A stretch of DNA of 64,000 bases. Source: Phanerochaete sordida. Its lineage: Eukaryota; Basidiomycota; Agaricomycetes; Polyporales; Phanerochaetaceae. The notes under the pieces are model-generated. The model made no database searches and had not been told where the DNA came from. It worked only from the letters and a program-made list of their open reading frames with translations. The stretch is from the NCBI GenBank assembly GCA_019973155.2, contig BPQB01000026.1, positions 191,001-255,000 of the forward strand. Direction: 5' to 3'. Shown one piece after another: positions 41,796 through 53,361 of this stretch (positions within the stretch are counted from its first letter, which is position 1; every line of letters starts with the position of its first letter). Position numbers and translations under genes: made by a program.

Positions 41796-42996
41796 TAGCG
41801 CCGGGAGAGGCCTCGCTGTCCCGACGCACACTCTTCTTGGCTGCAGGCTTGCTGGCTTCTAGGGGACTGTGAGGCAGTAGCACTGCGGTCGGTGTTGGTA
41901 AAAGAAAGGAGGCAAGATTGAACTGTTGTAGCCCGCCGTCCTAGGGACAGACGTCACCTGAGATCCGTAGCGCATGGACTGAAGTCGCCAGTCTGGGCGT
42001 GTAGACATTGCACCGCTCGCTCACCTCACGACATAGGCTCCCGTCAGTCCCTGCCACGGCGCGCCGCCCTCGGTCCCGTAGTATGCAGGCAATGCGATAT
42101 TCATCAGACCGCAGTGCAGTGGCGCCCTCCCTTTTGCGATGGCGCGGACCGCGTGAGACTGCCGAGTGCACACGTCCCCTCCGCGCTACGCTACCTTCGC
42201 CCCCAGTTTTTGCGCACAAGTCTCCACGACGTTCAGCGACGTCCACTGACTGCTGCAGCCGTTTGAGCGTGCACGGAAGCCTAGTGGACGTATCTCTGAT
42301 AGCCTTTTGGATTCGCGTACTGCTCGTGATGGCTCCTGAGCTTCGAGCTCAACTTAGAGGGATCGACGTCTCGTTCGGTGCAGGGGCAAAGACTGTAGGT
42401 GTCGTTGTGGCCCGGGCAGCGTGGCGTGTGTGTGTCTTAGGCGTGGCGCACACTTCGCGTTCGGCGCTGCGGCTCGGTCGAGGGCGACGAGGGCCGGTTC
42501 TCACTGACACAGGGCGAGGGTGTCAGGCGCCATGGCGTGCGGGGTCACTTTGCCGGCGTGCGCGCGTGCGCCGCTTGCTAAGGCCGCTTGGGCGACGTGT
42601 CGTGTGACTCTGGGATTTCACGCTGTGGGAGAGGACCGAATGGCACGCAGTCACCGGACGACGAGACCTGCCATAACGGGGCGGGCGGCGATCAGATGCG
42701 ATCGGCTCCCGAGGGCACGCTGCCCAAAAAGGACAAGCAGTTGACTGCTTCTAGCACGGCCGCATGCAGTCAGATGTCGCCGTCCTCCGATGACACCAGC
42801 CTGCCACGCGCGCACGATGACAGCATTGGTCGGCGGCGGCGCGATGTCCCGCGCAATGTAGTTCCGTTTCTGATCACCTTGCCCGGCTTCGATCCTAGCT
42901 TTGCACCGAGCACAATAAATACGCCGTGCGCCCGTCCCGGGCCCTCTTGCGTCCTTGACCCAACTTTTCACCCCCGCCGCCGACGCTGAGCTCACC
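41796..42996. other. Intergenic, promoter of the four-helix protein gene
   Basis: GC-rich, with chance frames up to about 200 codons on the plus strand (for example 42008-42607) but no domain or conserved motif. An AATAAATA element at about 42910 precedes the next gene by some 85 bases. Confidence 0.45.
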
Positions 42997-43705
42997 ATGC
43001 CGCATACAGCCACCACCCTCACGCGCATCGGCTCGCTGTTCATGTCCTTCGCCTTTGGCGTCATCGGCATGGGCGTCGGCATCAACGCCCTCGTCAAGTT
43101 CCACGACGAGAAGCGGCAGCTCGAGGGCGCGGTGCCCGCCGGCGCGACCGTGACCGTCGACACGAACGACATCCTCGACGCGGGCTACGTCCTCACCGTC
43201 GTCTGCGGCCTCGTCGCGCTCTTCTCGCTCCTCTTCCTCGCGCCCATCTTCCTCGCGCCTGCCCTCGCCGGCCGCACCCTCCGCTTCCAGGGCGCGATCC
43301 TCGCCTTCCTCTCCGTCTGGCTCTTCGCGACGCTCATCCCCTTTACCGACTTTTTCGCGAACCGTTCCGCGAAGGTCACCGCGTTCATCGGGTCGATCCC
43401 CATTTCGCCGGAGGTCATCCAGCAGGTCGTCGCCTCGCTCGGTGCTTCGACCCAGTACCGACACGTCCACTATCGTGCGTTTACCGAGCCTTTTTGTTGC
43501 TATTTTTACTGACTCATCCGCAGTTCTTCTGCCGGCGGTTCTCCACTGGTTCACATTCCTCTTCGCAACCACCTCGGCCGTGCTCTCCTTCCTCGACACG
43601 CGGAGCGCACGCAAGGTCAACACGTACCCCGTCAGCTCCGCGGGCATCGACCGCGAGGAGGTGTCGGAGAAGGACAAGGCCCGCATTGCACAGGAGGACG
43701 TCTGA
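42997..43705 (+). CDS. Four-helix integral membrane protein, hypothetical
   Basis: Exons 42997-43474 and 43524-43705 join in phase for 219 residues. Hydrophobic segments are 'LFMSFAFGVIGMGVGINALV', 'VLTVVCGLVALFSLLFLAPI', 'GAILAFLSVWLFATLIPF' and 'AVLHWFTFLFATTSAVLSFL'. A polar loop with 'DEKRQLEGAVPAGATVTVDT' separates helices 1 and 2, and the charged tail 'DREEVSEKDKARIAQEDV' is probably cytosolic. The 4-helix layout and size recall fungal claudin/SUR7- or MARVEL-like proteins, but I see no diagnostic motif and leave the family open. Lies between the two inverted repeat copies. Confidence 0.75.
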
Positions 43706-44434
43706 GCTTCTTCCGCGTCGCCTATCAAAATTGCATGTGGCTCGGTATGCACCCTTGTTCTCCTCGAGGTCACACGACGGAACTCACCATCGTGCCAGGT
43801 TATTTTGTTGACGCGCACATCATCTTACGATTCGTTATGCATTGGGCAAGGAGGTGGTGAATACCAGTTGGCGGGCGGCATACCCTCGAACCTGCGCGAC
43901 GTTCCGCAGCTCCCAGATCTCGCTTTTGTTGTTGTACCTACTGTAGTAATCTTCTTGTAACACCTCGTTAATGACGTTGACGACATCCCGCTTTCGACGG
44001 CCTTATTGGAGCGTGAGTTCACGATCAATGCGACAGCGGCGGACAGGCTTTGTGGCGTTTGGTCCTAACAATCGAACGAGTTCGGCGATACCGTGCGCGG
44101 ATGACCTCGCAGTCAACTTCAACGTGCTCGGAATAAAATTGCGCTGCGATGTTGTGGCATCGCCTACAGCTCCATGCTGCCTCGTCTCGTACCATGGATT
44201 TCGACAGTCTGATTTCTCATCCCGCGCTCGCGGTGACCACGTATGATGTTGCCCAACATCACCCTTGCCTCCGGCCCCTCAGTGCGTTCCCACTTCCTGC
44301 ACCCACTTCCTGAACACACCCACTTCACCGCAGCCCAACCACCCACATCCGACCAGTCCTGCCAGGCAAGCGTGCGCCGGCACTGGGCAACGGCACTGGC
44401 AGCCCGTGGCAGCGGCGGGCGTCTGCCGGCGCCA
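43706..44434. other. Intergenic
   Basis: 3' flank of the four-helix protein gene; no exon seen. Confidence 0.5.
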
Positions 44435-44615
44435 CGCGCGCCCCGGTTCGCCTCGCCGCGTCTGGCGAGCCGAACCGGGTCTGGTGCCCTCGCCGCCGCG
44501 CAGCCGAACCGAAACGGGCCAGCACCGTGAATATGCGGCGCGTCGCAAGACCGTAAATCTACGCTCACGTGCCGCGCGTCTGGCCGTGGCCACGAGCGAC
44601 TGGCCACTGGCTACA
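44435..44615 (-). repeat. Dispersed repeat, copy B (inverted relative to copy A)
   Basis: On the minus strand it reads AGATTTACGGTCTTGCGACG, then CATATTCACGGTGCTGGCC and GGTTCGGCTGC, matching copy A with scattered substitutions. It contains the same GGTTCGGCT / AGCCGAACC internal stem. Boundaries are approximate. Confidence 0.75.
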
Positions 44616-45130
44616 AACTTCTCAATGTAAGCTCAATGCGCAAAGCGTTGGTGGGGCGGGTGTGAGCGCGCGAGGCGTCGCGGCACTGCTGCCTCGCCGC
44701 GCTGTGTGACGGCCTGCGCGAACGATGCCGCGTTGCGGACGGTGCTGCCAGCCTGGGTCAGTCAGTGGCCCCGTTCTGGAGCCGGGCGGGCAGCTCACTC
44801 GGAATGGTGCGTGCGTGCTTGCTTATGGTAGGCGGGGAGCAGTCGCTTGACACGACGGGGTATATTCTGGTTAACGAGGTGATAATGTACACGAATTTGG
44901 GGCATCAGCAATGGAAGGGGGATGGCGAAGCTGGTTATGGGATGGATAAATGTAGAGATGACTGAGTGTTCGAACGAGGGCCCAACAGATGTGCATGGAA
45001 AGCGAGGAGTCCAGGGTACAAAGCGATATATGCGAGCGAAGGGAAGCGAACACGACGATGAACAGACGAAATGAGGGAAACGGAGGCGAAGGAAGGAACA
45101 GAGGAGATAACAAACGGGTATCGCGATAAT
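44616..45130. other. Intergenic, 3' flank of the F-box gene
   Basis: No coding feature seen. Confidence 0.5.
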
Positions 45131-46458
45131 TTACACCGCGCTCATGCGCCGGCTCGTCTTGGACTGCCGTCGGCCGGTGCGCCTCCGGCTGGGACCAGCT
45201 GACGAGCTGGGCAGCGCAGAGGTGTTGGGCGGAGGCGCCGCTGCAGCAGGCGGAGCGCCGGGGAAGGCGACGCTCGAGCGCGGGCTGTGCGCCGGACTGC
45301 GTGTGGGGCTCGGTGTCGACGTGCCGACCGTGGTGTGCGCGCGTCCGCGCCCATGCGCTGAGCCCGCCCGCGGCATGTCCCCGAGCCGGTCGCGGAGCGG
45401 CGCACGCCCGGTGCGCTCGAGCGGGACGCACGGGGTGCCGCGCTCGATGAGCGCCGCGAGGCGGGCGTGGCGGCGCGCCTCGGCAAGGAAGAGGTGTGCG
45501 CTCGCGGACGGCGGCGCCGGGTGCAGGTGGATCGCGTGCAGCGCGGGGTTGTCCGCGATCGCGAGCAGCGCGGTGTTCCACAGCGCGGGCAGCTCGGCGT
45601 GCAGCACGCGCAGGCCGGGCGCGCGCGCGAGAGCGTCCACGAATGTGTGCATGCCCGCGGGCTCCGTGCGTGGTGTGCCCGCTTGAGCTGTGGACGGGGG
45701 GCGTGGACCCGAGGGCAAGCGGAAGTTGATGCGGACGGTGTCCTGCGGGCAGGCTCGTTAGGCTCGGGATGAGGGGCTCGCGCACGGAAGCGACGTACCA
45801 GCGAACGCCACACCGGGATGACCCTGCTGAGACACTCGAGTACCGTGTTCGGAGTTGTCAGCGTTAGGTACGCGTCCGCAGTCTTGCGAATCGTGAGGCG
45901 GTGGACGGTGCCCAGTGCGGGAAGCGTGCCCAGCCCATCGCAGAACTGCTGAAGGTCGGACCCGCGTCCGTCGTTGTCCTCGCGGTCGGCGGTTATGCAG
46001 AAGTCGAAACATGCGAGGCGAGCTCCAGGGACGTGCAGCGCGCGAAGGAGCAGTGCGGCCTCACCCCAGAGCCCGTCGAGGCGGAGCGCGCGCACGGATC
46101 GCGCAAGGTCCGGGCGCCTGCGTAGCGTCTTGCCGAGCAGAGCACACGATGGGCGGGATTTGAGGTGGACAGAAGAGTACAGAAGCGGTGTGCCGATGCG
46201 CGCGAAGAGGGTGCAGGTCAGCAGAAGCGTGTAACGGTGCACTGGGGTCCGTGAGAAGGCTTTGAAGTTAGACGGACGGGAGCTTGAGCTTGGTGAGGCA
46301 CGGCCTGCGCTGACAGGAAACGGGGCGGAGTGAGACCGCGTGAAACCGGCCTTGAGGATGGCGGGCGGCACATCTGGAGGAGGTGAACTGGGCTCCAGGG
46401 CGAGCGAGAGGATCCTCTCGAGGATCTCTTCCGGCAGCGAGGTCAACGAAAGTGACAT
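45131..46458 (-). CDS. F-box-like protein
   Basis: Exons 46458-45799 and 45742-45131 (phase 0) give 423 residues. The N-terminus 'LTSLPEEILERILSLAL' is an F-box start; a Ser-rich insertion follows, then 'YTLLLTCTLFARIGTPLLYS', a pattern standard in basidiomycete F-box proteins. The middle resembles irregular leucine-rich repeats ('SVRALRLDGLWGEAALLL', 'LGTVHRLTIRKTADAYLTL'). The C-terminal exon continues with 'LRVLHAELPALWNTALLAI' and ends in a Pro/Ser/Arg-rich disordered tail. Such proteins recruit targets to Skp1-cullin ubiquitin ligases. The target is unknown, and Agaricomycetes have very many F-box genes. Confidence 0.75.
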
Positions 46459-46620
46459 CTAGACTGGGTATTCTGCAGCGGTGTCAGCCGGAGTTACATG
46501 CCTTGTTGAGGCTGACGTACGACGATGTGGGGTATCTAACGAGCGTTGTGGGGCGAGCGAGCGGTCGGTTGAAGGTGGCGACCGAAGTGCTGCAGAGCAG
46601 GCGCAAAAGGGGCCGGGAGG

Positions 46621-46627
46621 TTATATA
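46621..46627 (-). promoter_or_regulatory. TATA-like element upstream of the F-box gene
   Basis: TATATAA on the minus strand, about 165 bases upstream of the F-box protein ATG. Confidence 0.4.
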
Positions 46628-47803
46628 CAGATGAGCTAGGCGGTCGCCAGGGAAAATAAAATGGCAGCCGCTCGGGATGGTGGTGGTCGAGAGCAGAGCG
46701 AGGCTGGGACGGTGACAGCTCGGTTGATTTCATTTCTGGTACTTGCCGTTTCGAGCGGCGGACGTCCTCCGGGGGATCTCCCGCTGCCTCCGTGCCGCCG
46801 GCAGACCCCACGCTCGCTTCCCTTCATCTTCCTCTTTTGGAAGGCGTTGTCGTTTGCGCTCGGTGTCCTCGGGTGCCTACCTGCACGGTGCCCACCTCCT
46901 TCCAAAGCCCCACGAAATCTTGCTCAGGGACGTATGCCTTGTTACGCGGCGGGTAGGTAGCTTGCTCTTCTCTCGCCAGAATACAAATTATCAAGGTGAT
47001 CGCTTCATGTCCGCCGCCTCGGCCACAGCATCTCTCCCCGTGATCGACTCTTCTCTCACCTGGAAGGCACCTGTGCGGAGTCTGCCCGCGCCTGCATTGT
47101 ACAGAGTTGGCGTTCGTGACAGCTTCGGTTGCTCGATGTCTGTGTGTTCGGATGGCCAAAGGCTGTGTACGGAATGTAGCTCGCTCGTCGCTCGAGTAAG
47201 TGCCAGCCTGAGACGAGTGACCCGGACTGGTCAACACGGAGCTTGCAACAGAGCGAATAACTCAATGTTATACCGTGGTCGGTCTTGATCTGCTTCACTG
47301 GCCCGCCCTTTCACGTGCCCGCTCATGCCGTGTATTGCACAATCTACAAAGCAGCACCGAACGCTTGAACGTGGCCCGCTTTGCTCCGCATAGTGCGTCC
47401 TTTGGTCTGACGTAGCTTATGGAATGAAAGATGAGCCAGAGAGTGTTCCTGAGCGAGTGTGCTTTGAGTGGCCGACAGCCGATCAAAACATACCATAGAA
47501 GGCAAACGCGCGGCACCCTGACCTGGACGTGTGCTTGGAATCTGCCGCTCAATCGTTCTTTGCCCTCGACGTCCTCCTCCCCGCCCACGCCTTCCGTCGA
47601 CCCCCCACCCAGCCCGGCGCGCCCAGCCGCACGACCGACACGAAAACAGACGAGCCAGCGTCGCTCGCATAACGACAGATCGCCTCAGCCAGCCGTACTT
47701 GGTTACCGTGCTTCTCGTGCCAGCCGCGCCCTGCAACCCCACAGACCCCTGCGTCCCGGGCAATCCCTAGAGCACGAAACGCACCCGCCCTCCTGAGCGC
47801 GCC
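46628..47803. other. Divergent intergenic region before MO25
   Basis: About 1.2 kb. A plus-strand 181-codon frame (46743-47288) has no domain, and I treat it as chance. The right end is pyrimidine-rich, as expected of the MO25 leader. Confidence 0.45.
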
Positions 47804-49349
47804 ATGAATTTCTTCAAGACAAAGCCCCGCACGCCGCCGGATCTCGTCCGCGGTCTCAGAGATGCCCTCCCGAGACTCGAGTCGACTGCCCCAGGAAGCG
47901 AGCAGCGCCGCAAGGTACGTGACCCCGCCGTGCCCCGTCGTTCCCACCTCACCCCAGATGGCGTCGCGCGCACAGGCCAACGACGAGGTCGCCAAGAGCC
48001 TCCAGCAGATGAAGAGCATGCTCAACGGCGACGGCGGTGAGTGCTCGCGTCGTGCCCCGTCGTGCTTTGCCGTCTCGAGCCCGTGATGCTGTTTTCTGTG
48101 GCCTACGGCATCCCACCGCCGCTCTGCACGCGTACACGCTCCAGAACCCCACATCTTATCGCCACGCACACTGAAGCTTTAGCTTCGATGCTGTACACGG
48201 TCACGGAAGCTGACTGCGTCCCCTCTAGAACCGACGCCCGAGCTCATCGCGCAGCTCTCCCAGGAGGCGTACTCGACGGACCTTATGCACCATCTTCTCC
48301 TCAATGTGCACCGGCTAGACTTTGAGTCGCGCAAAGACGTCGTCCAGATCTTCAACAGTCTGCTGCGAAGACAGATCGGCGCGCGGTTCCCCACGGTCGA
48401 GTATCTCAACGGCAAGCCCGACATCCTCTTCACCGCCTTCAAGGGCTACGAGAACGAGGATATTGCTCTCAACACTGGCATGATCCTCAAGGAGATGCTC
48501 CGACACGAATCGCTGGCTAAGATGTTGTTGCACTCCGAACAGTGAGTCATCGCCCGTACGTTGCGTGCGTCTGGCGGCGCCGGCTGACACAGCGATCAGG
48601 TTTTACATGTTCCCGCACTACATCGAGACAACGACGTTCGGGATTTCGTGCGATGCGTACAACAATCTGAAGGAGACGCTGACGCGCCACAAGCCGATGG
48701 TGGCGGACTATCTCGACAAGAACTACGACCGAGTACGCTCAATCTGTCGTTCTCTGGAGACGCATCGCTGACACTGCACACAGTTCTTCGCGTCGTACAC
48801 GCAGCTCATCATGTCCTCGAACTACGTCACGAAGCGTCAGTCGCTGAAATTGCTGGGGGAGATCCTCCTCGACCGGGCAAATTTCAACGTCATGACGCGC
48901 TATATCGCGAACGAGGCGAATCTCAAGATGATGATGAATCTACTCCGGGACAAGAGCAAAAACATTCAGTTCGAGGCGTTTCACGTATTCAAGGTCGGTC
49001 CGATCTTCCTCTCCAACGGCGGCTGGGCTGACATAGGCTCCATCAGGTGTTCGTGGCGAACCCAAAGAAGCCACCACAGATTGAGACCATCCTGCGACGG
49101 AACAAGGACAAGCTGCTTACGTTCTTGAAGAACTTCCACAACGATAAGGAGGGTAAGCAATGACTTCATGTTCTGCGTTTGTGACGCGTTCGCTGACGGC
49201 CTGCTCGCGCTTCTGTCCTCACTTCGTGTAGACGAACAATTCACGGTAAGCTCGGCAGGACCTTGCACTGCCCCGTACTATCTGTCTCTAATCGCTCTGC
49301 ACAGGACGAGAAGCAGTTCCTTATCGCGCAAATCCAGATGCTCCAGTGA
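47804..49349 (+). CDS. HYM1: Mo25/Hym1 scaffold protein (CAB39 family)
   Basis: Helical-repeat scaffold that activates STE20-type/NDR-pathway kinases; Hym1 in yeast works in the RAM network for polarity and cell separation. Start '[20 protein letters not shown]', then '[19 protein letters not shown]', '[20 protein letters not shown]', '[20 protein letters not shown]', '[20 protein letters not shown]', '[19 protein letters not shown]', '[17 protein letters not shown]' and the end '[14 protein letters not shown]'. All are family hallmarks and length is as expected. About eight exons. The second-last exon is only 14 bases (49232-49245), encoding the end of an Asp codon plus Glu-Gln-Phe-Thr. Confidence 0.95.
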
Positions 49350-50025
49350 TCACTCACCGGCCGCTTGTCCCTGTCCCTCACTGCTCCGCCCCCGCACCAG
49401 GATACATTCACCTCGCACCGCCTCGCACCACCTAATGCCACGCGCGCCATCGCCCGCCCACTGTACTACTACCCGCAGCAACCGCATACCCGCCCTAGTA
49501 CCCACCAGCCATCGCGTCCCATCGATTGCTCGCCGCCCGTGCCTGGGGCCGCCCGCCTGCGCCAGTGTCCTCAGCACGGATCTCAGAATGACCGCGCTGA
49601 AACGTCGCCTGGCGGCCCTCGCGGTCCAGCGCGACGACGGTCCCCGCCTGCGCCGACGCGCTCGTCCCGCCTACAGATATCACGTGTGCCCGATTCTTTC
49701 TTGCTTCCCCGTACATTTTCTCCCGCCTTTCTTGTGCATCGGACCTCCCTCTCTCCGAGCTCCCTGTTGTTGTGTCGCTCTGGCATGTGCATCTCGTCTC
49801 CATCTTCCTTTCTCTCTCAGGCCACTTGTATCTGTCTCCATATGATGTCGCGTCGGAACAGACTGTACTACCATACCCACCCAAGCATGCACCCCTACAC
49901 ACATCTCTGCGCTTCCTGTTATACGAGATGTGGGCGGCTGCCCGCCGAGTTTGTGCGGTGTGCAGCGGTCAATAGATAGATTTCAGCACTACGAAATACG
50001 TGCAAAGGCACCGTGCGAGCATTGT
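49350..50025. other. Convergent 3' flanks
   Basis: Pyrimidine-rich region between MO25 (+) and the lactonase gene (-); frames on both strands but no domain. No gene called. Confidence 0.5.
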
Positions 50026-51235
50026 CTAGTTGAGCCACACGAAGCTGCTCCGCTGATCGATATCCGTGTTCGTCGCGACAAGCTCGAGGTTTGTGCCCCC
50101 GTTGACACGCTTGAAGACCTTCGTGCCCGCGCTGCCGGCGACGCCGGCGGCGATGAGGAACTCATTCTCGGGCCCACCAAGCTGCATGCCGCGGATCTGG
50201 TCGAGGCCGGTGTACACCTGCTGCACGAGCGTGAGCCTGGGCTCGAGCGCGAAGATCGCGATCGTGTCGCCGCGCGGGTCGACGTTGCCCGTGTTGCGGT
50301 TCGAGACGTAGATGAGCGGCTGCGGGAAGCTCGGCGAGAACTCCGTGAGCAGGATCTCGCCCGCGTGGAAGTCGCTGCCCGCCGGGATCGTCGGCGGCAG
50401 GATGCTCGCGTTCGCGAGCAGCGGCGTCGTCCCGTTCGGCGGCGCCGGGATGATCTGCTGCGTCAGCGTGCTCGCGAGCTCGTGCAGCACGTAGAGCATG
50501 TTGCCTGCGCGCGCGTCAGCGGGGGGCTCGCGGCGGGAGCGGCGCGGGTGCGTGCGTACCACGCGTCGCGATGTGCCGCGGGCCGCTGCCCGTCGGCTGC
50601 TGGATGAAGCCCTGGATGGCCCAGTTGCCCGGCGCGCCGTCCTCGACGAGCCGCCAGATCTTATCGGCGCCGAGGTCGGGCACGAACACCTCCGAGCCGT
50701 GCTGCAGCGCCATGTGTGGGTGCGACTGCGTCGTCGACGGGAAGGTGATCAGCGGCGCCGATGTCGAGAAGTGCAGCGGGTCCGAGGTTTGAGGGATGAT
50801 TTTCCCGTTGCCGGTGTTGTACTAGTCAAGGCGCGTGAGTCGCGTCGCGTCGCGCCGTGATGCCAGGGCTAGGAAACCCACGTTCATGATGGCAACCTGG
50901 CCGTTGTTCAAAGCCGTCGTGAATGCAGGAGCATCTCCACCGGATGGCGTGGTGGAGATGAGGTCGAGGACACCCTGAGGTCCGATGGTGAACGCTTGGA
51001 GCGCTCCTGGCTCATCCTCGTTCGTCGCACTGGAACTCAGTGAGCCCATACCAGCTTTGACGTAGATGAGCACCCACTATAGGATACTCTTGTTCGTCGG
51101 GTGCAGTGAGATCCACGAGGGGTTTGCGCCTGTCGGCGACTGGTTCAGGACCGTCAGAGACGACGTATCCGAGTTGAAGAGGTAGGAGACGACGAAGGAG
51201 GTGTAGCCTCCGGCGAGGATCGTGAAATTGACCAT
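50026..51235 (-). CDS. Lactonase-type seven-bladed beta-propeller protein
   Basis: About four exons, start 'MVNFTILAGGYTSFVVSYLF' at 51235. The first intron begins after 'GANPSWISLHPTNKSIL' and joins to 'ATNEDEPGALQAFTIGPQG'. Later blocks are 'QSHPHMALQHGSEVFVPDLG', 'DKIWRL', 'GSGPRHIATR', 'GNMLYVLHELASTLTQQ', 'FSPSFPQPLIYVSNRNTG' and 'FLIAAGVAGSAGTKVF'. This is the 6-phosphogluconolactonase / 3-carboxymuconate cyclase fold (Lactonase, PF10282 type): repeated 'HP' and 'VxDLG' turns, one per blade. The true substrate in fungi is often unknown. The protein has no clear signal peptide with this start. Confidence is lower for the exon edge near 50500. Confidence 0.88.
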
Positions 51236-52051
51236 CGTTCGCGTCTGCGCGGGGCCTTCGCAAAATAACGCGTGTCCCCTGCGCGCTCAGCTTTAAGAAC
51301 GCCGCGCGACGCGCTTCTTCGGCGCACGCGAAGCGCGGTCGGTGCGCGCAAAAACTATATGCCCGAGGGTCCACCGTCCGATGACTGGATCGCTGCAAAA
51401 GAAGTCGCGCGGGGGCGTCACATGGGTCGCGAAGAAGCGGGAGACGAGAGTGGCGGCGCGGAGCACGCTGATGCGCGTGGGCTGGTGGAGGGGATGCGAG
51501 GTCAACAGGCGAGAATTCGGAATAAAGATCAGAGAATCTCGGCATGAGCGCGTTGTGGTAAAGCACTTCTGTCCGCGCCGAGTCTTTTCCGCTACAAAAC
51601 GAGGCCCATAAATACATCAGCTCGCGCGGTCATAGATACGAAGGCTTACGACTGGACATGCGGAGCAGAACTTCAGCCCGTTCAATGATGGCCTTCTCAT
51701 TGTCGGACCAGGACCTGCTTCAGAGTAGGCGAGACCTCCGAGGTTAGCGAGTACGTGCCAAGCCTGTCACGCCAGCACAAAGGATTGCGAAAGCGTATGA
51801 ATATCCTCTCCGTACAAAGATCTTACACCGACTTCTACAACGGATGCAAGCCATCGCCCTACCCGAGAGCGCGAATTGCCCGCTGCCGGCGACGCTCCGT
51901 GCCTGACGCTCCCTGGAGATCCGTTCACGCCGAACGCTGTGATCCAAAGCTGCGGGGGAAGTGCATGCTGTCCCATACATTTTGTGCGTCATGAAGCGAA
52001 GTCGATAGCATAAAATCATACAAAAACAACCGAAAGCGAGGAGACAAAGGC
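51236..52051. other. Intergenic
   Basis: Promoter of the lactonase gene and 3' flank of RPL24. No exon seen. Confidence 0.5.
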
Positions 52052-52665
52052 TTAGCGGCCGCCCTTGGAGCCCTTCATCTGCGCCTTCGAGACCTTGGGG
52101 CCAGATGCAACGGGGGCCTTGGGAGCCTATTCACGAGTGAGTGTCCAACGTTCCGTAAGCATGGCACACTGCGCACCTTGGTCTTCTTGTCCTCCTTGTC
52201 CTTCTTCTCGGCCTTAGCCTTCTGGATGGCGGAGGTGCGCTGCGCGAGACGGATCTGGGCAGACTGGTTCCGGCGGGCGGCGATGGCAGCGAGGTCGGCA
52301 CCAACAATGCCGCGCTGGTGCTTCACGGTCTTGCGTGACCGCTTCTTGGCAACCTCCTCAGTGATACCCTTCTTGTGCATGCGCCTGTACACGACTGTCC
52401 AGGCGATCTTGCGGGGGTTCTTGCGTTGCAGGAAGAGCGACTCGCTCTTCGAGGTGGAGAACCGGAAAACCTGCGTGGCGCAGTGTGAATAGAATTTTCA
52501 TGCTGAATAGCACCTGTGTCGCACCTTGCTGTCGCCACGGACGAAGAGGCGGCCCTTTGAGGGGTAAATCCGGTAGCCGGAGAACGAGTCGATCTCGACC
52601 TTCTGTACTCGTATGAACGGTTAACGGGTGTGCAGACGTCTGAAGAACTGTCTTTCACGTACCAT
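52052..52665 (-). CDS. RPL24: 60S ribosomal protein L24 (eL24)
   Basis: Large-subunit protein at the subunit interface. Coding exons are 52665-52663, 52602-52525, 52470-52177 and 52126-52052, giving 149 residues. The spliced start is Met-Lys-Val-Glu-Ile-Asp, then 'SFSGYRIYPSKGRLFVRGDS', 'FRFSTSKSESLFLQRKNPRK', 'WTVVYRRMHKKGITEEVAKK' and a Lys/Ala-rich tail ending 'SKAQMKGSKGGR'. The first coding exon holds only the ATG. It is itself preceded directly by an acceptor (TTTCAG), so a leader intron of about 220 bases (donor near 52885) is likely, as is common in fungal ribosomal-protein genes. Confidence 0.96.
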
Positions 52666-53361
52666 CTGAAATGAAACAACCGGACAAAGAGGACTGTGAG
52701 CATTCTTGCGCGTGGGGATTCGAGGGACGTCGTCTGGGATTGTAGCGCCATCCGTGTTGTCCGACCGTCATCCATCCTCCAGACCTTCAATCCACCTCCA
52801 AATCCCGCCAAAATTCCACTTTTTCGCATCCTCACAGCCGGACGAGACCCTCCCATACGACGTCCTAGCATAATTTCGTGCTCACCTTGAGGAATGGCGG
52901 GGTTGGTGGACCTTTGGATACCGCTGCTTGCTTCCCGGAACGGACTAGACGCAGGCGCCCAGTCTCGTACCGCCGGCGCTTCGCCGGAACGGGAAGGCGC
53001 CTATGGATGTCCCCTTTGGGCCACGGATCGTGATCCCGATTTCTCCCAGACGCCGGCGGTGACTGGGACCGCCGCGTCTGCGGCCTTCCCAAATTACTCT
53101 TCCTCTTTACTCCTACCTCCAGACCCGCATCCCACACCGCTTTACTCGCCTGCACATCCCGCGTATATCCTGCTTGACTCTAGGAGTATCTCCTGCTCCC
53201 CTACACGTCCGTACGCCGATTGTTGTCGCCCTGCACCGTCGCTGACACCTCCGCGCAGACTGCTCTGCTGTTCCGCGAATGGTGAAAATGCTGCATATAT
53301 CACTCTACTCTGATTGAACGGTCTACTATCTATTCGCCTCCCTTGCCTTCACCCGTCCTAT
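52666..53361. other. Divergent region between RPL24 and the exonuclease gene
   Basis: Contains the probable RPL24 leader intron (about 52885 to 52666) and both promoters. Nothing else supported. Confidence 0.55.

Noticed and set aside
42008..42607. 199-codon plus-strand frame between the Gal80-like and four-helix genes
   Set aside because: Low-complexity Arg/Ser/Ala product with overlapping frames on the other strand; looks like GC-driven chance.
46743..47288. 181-codon plus-strand frame
   Set aside because: No domain, no neighbouring exon with matching phase, and composition like the surrounding intergenic DNA.
49365..49979. 204-codon plus-strand frame after MO25
   Set aside because: Pyrimidine-rich 3' flank giving a Ser/Pro/His-rich frame; no start context or homology I recognise.
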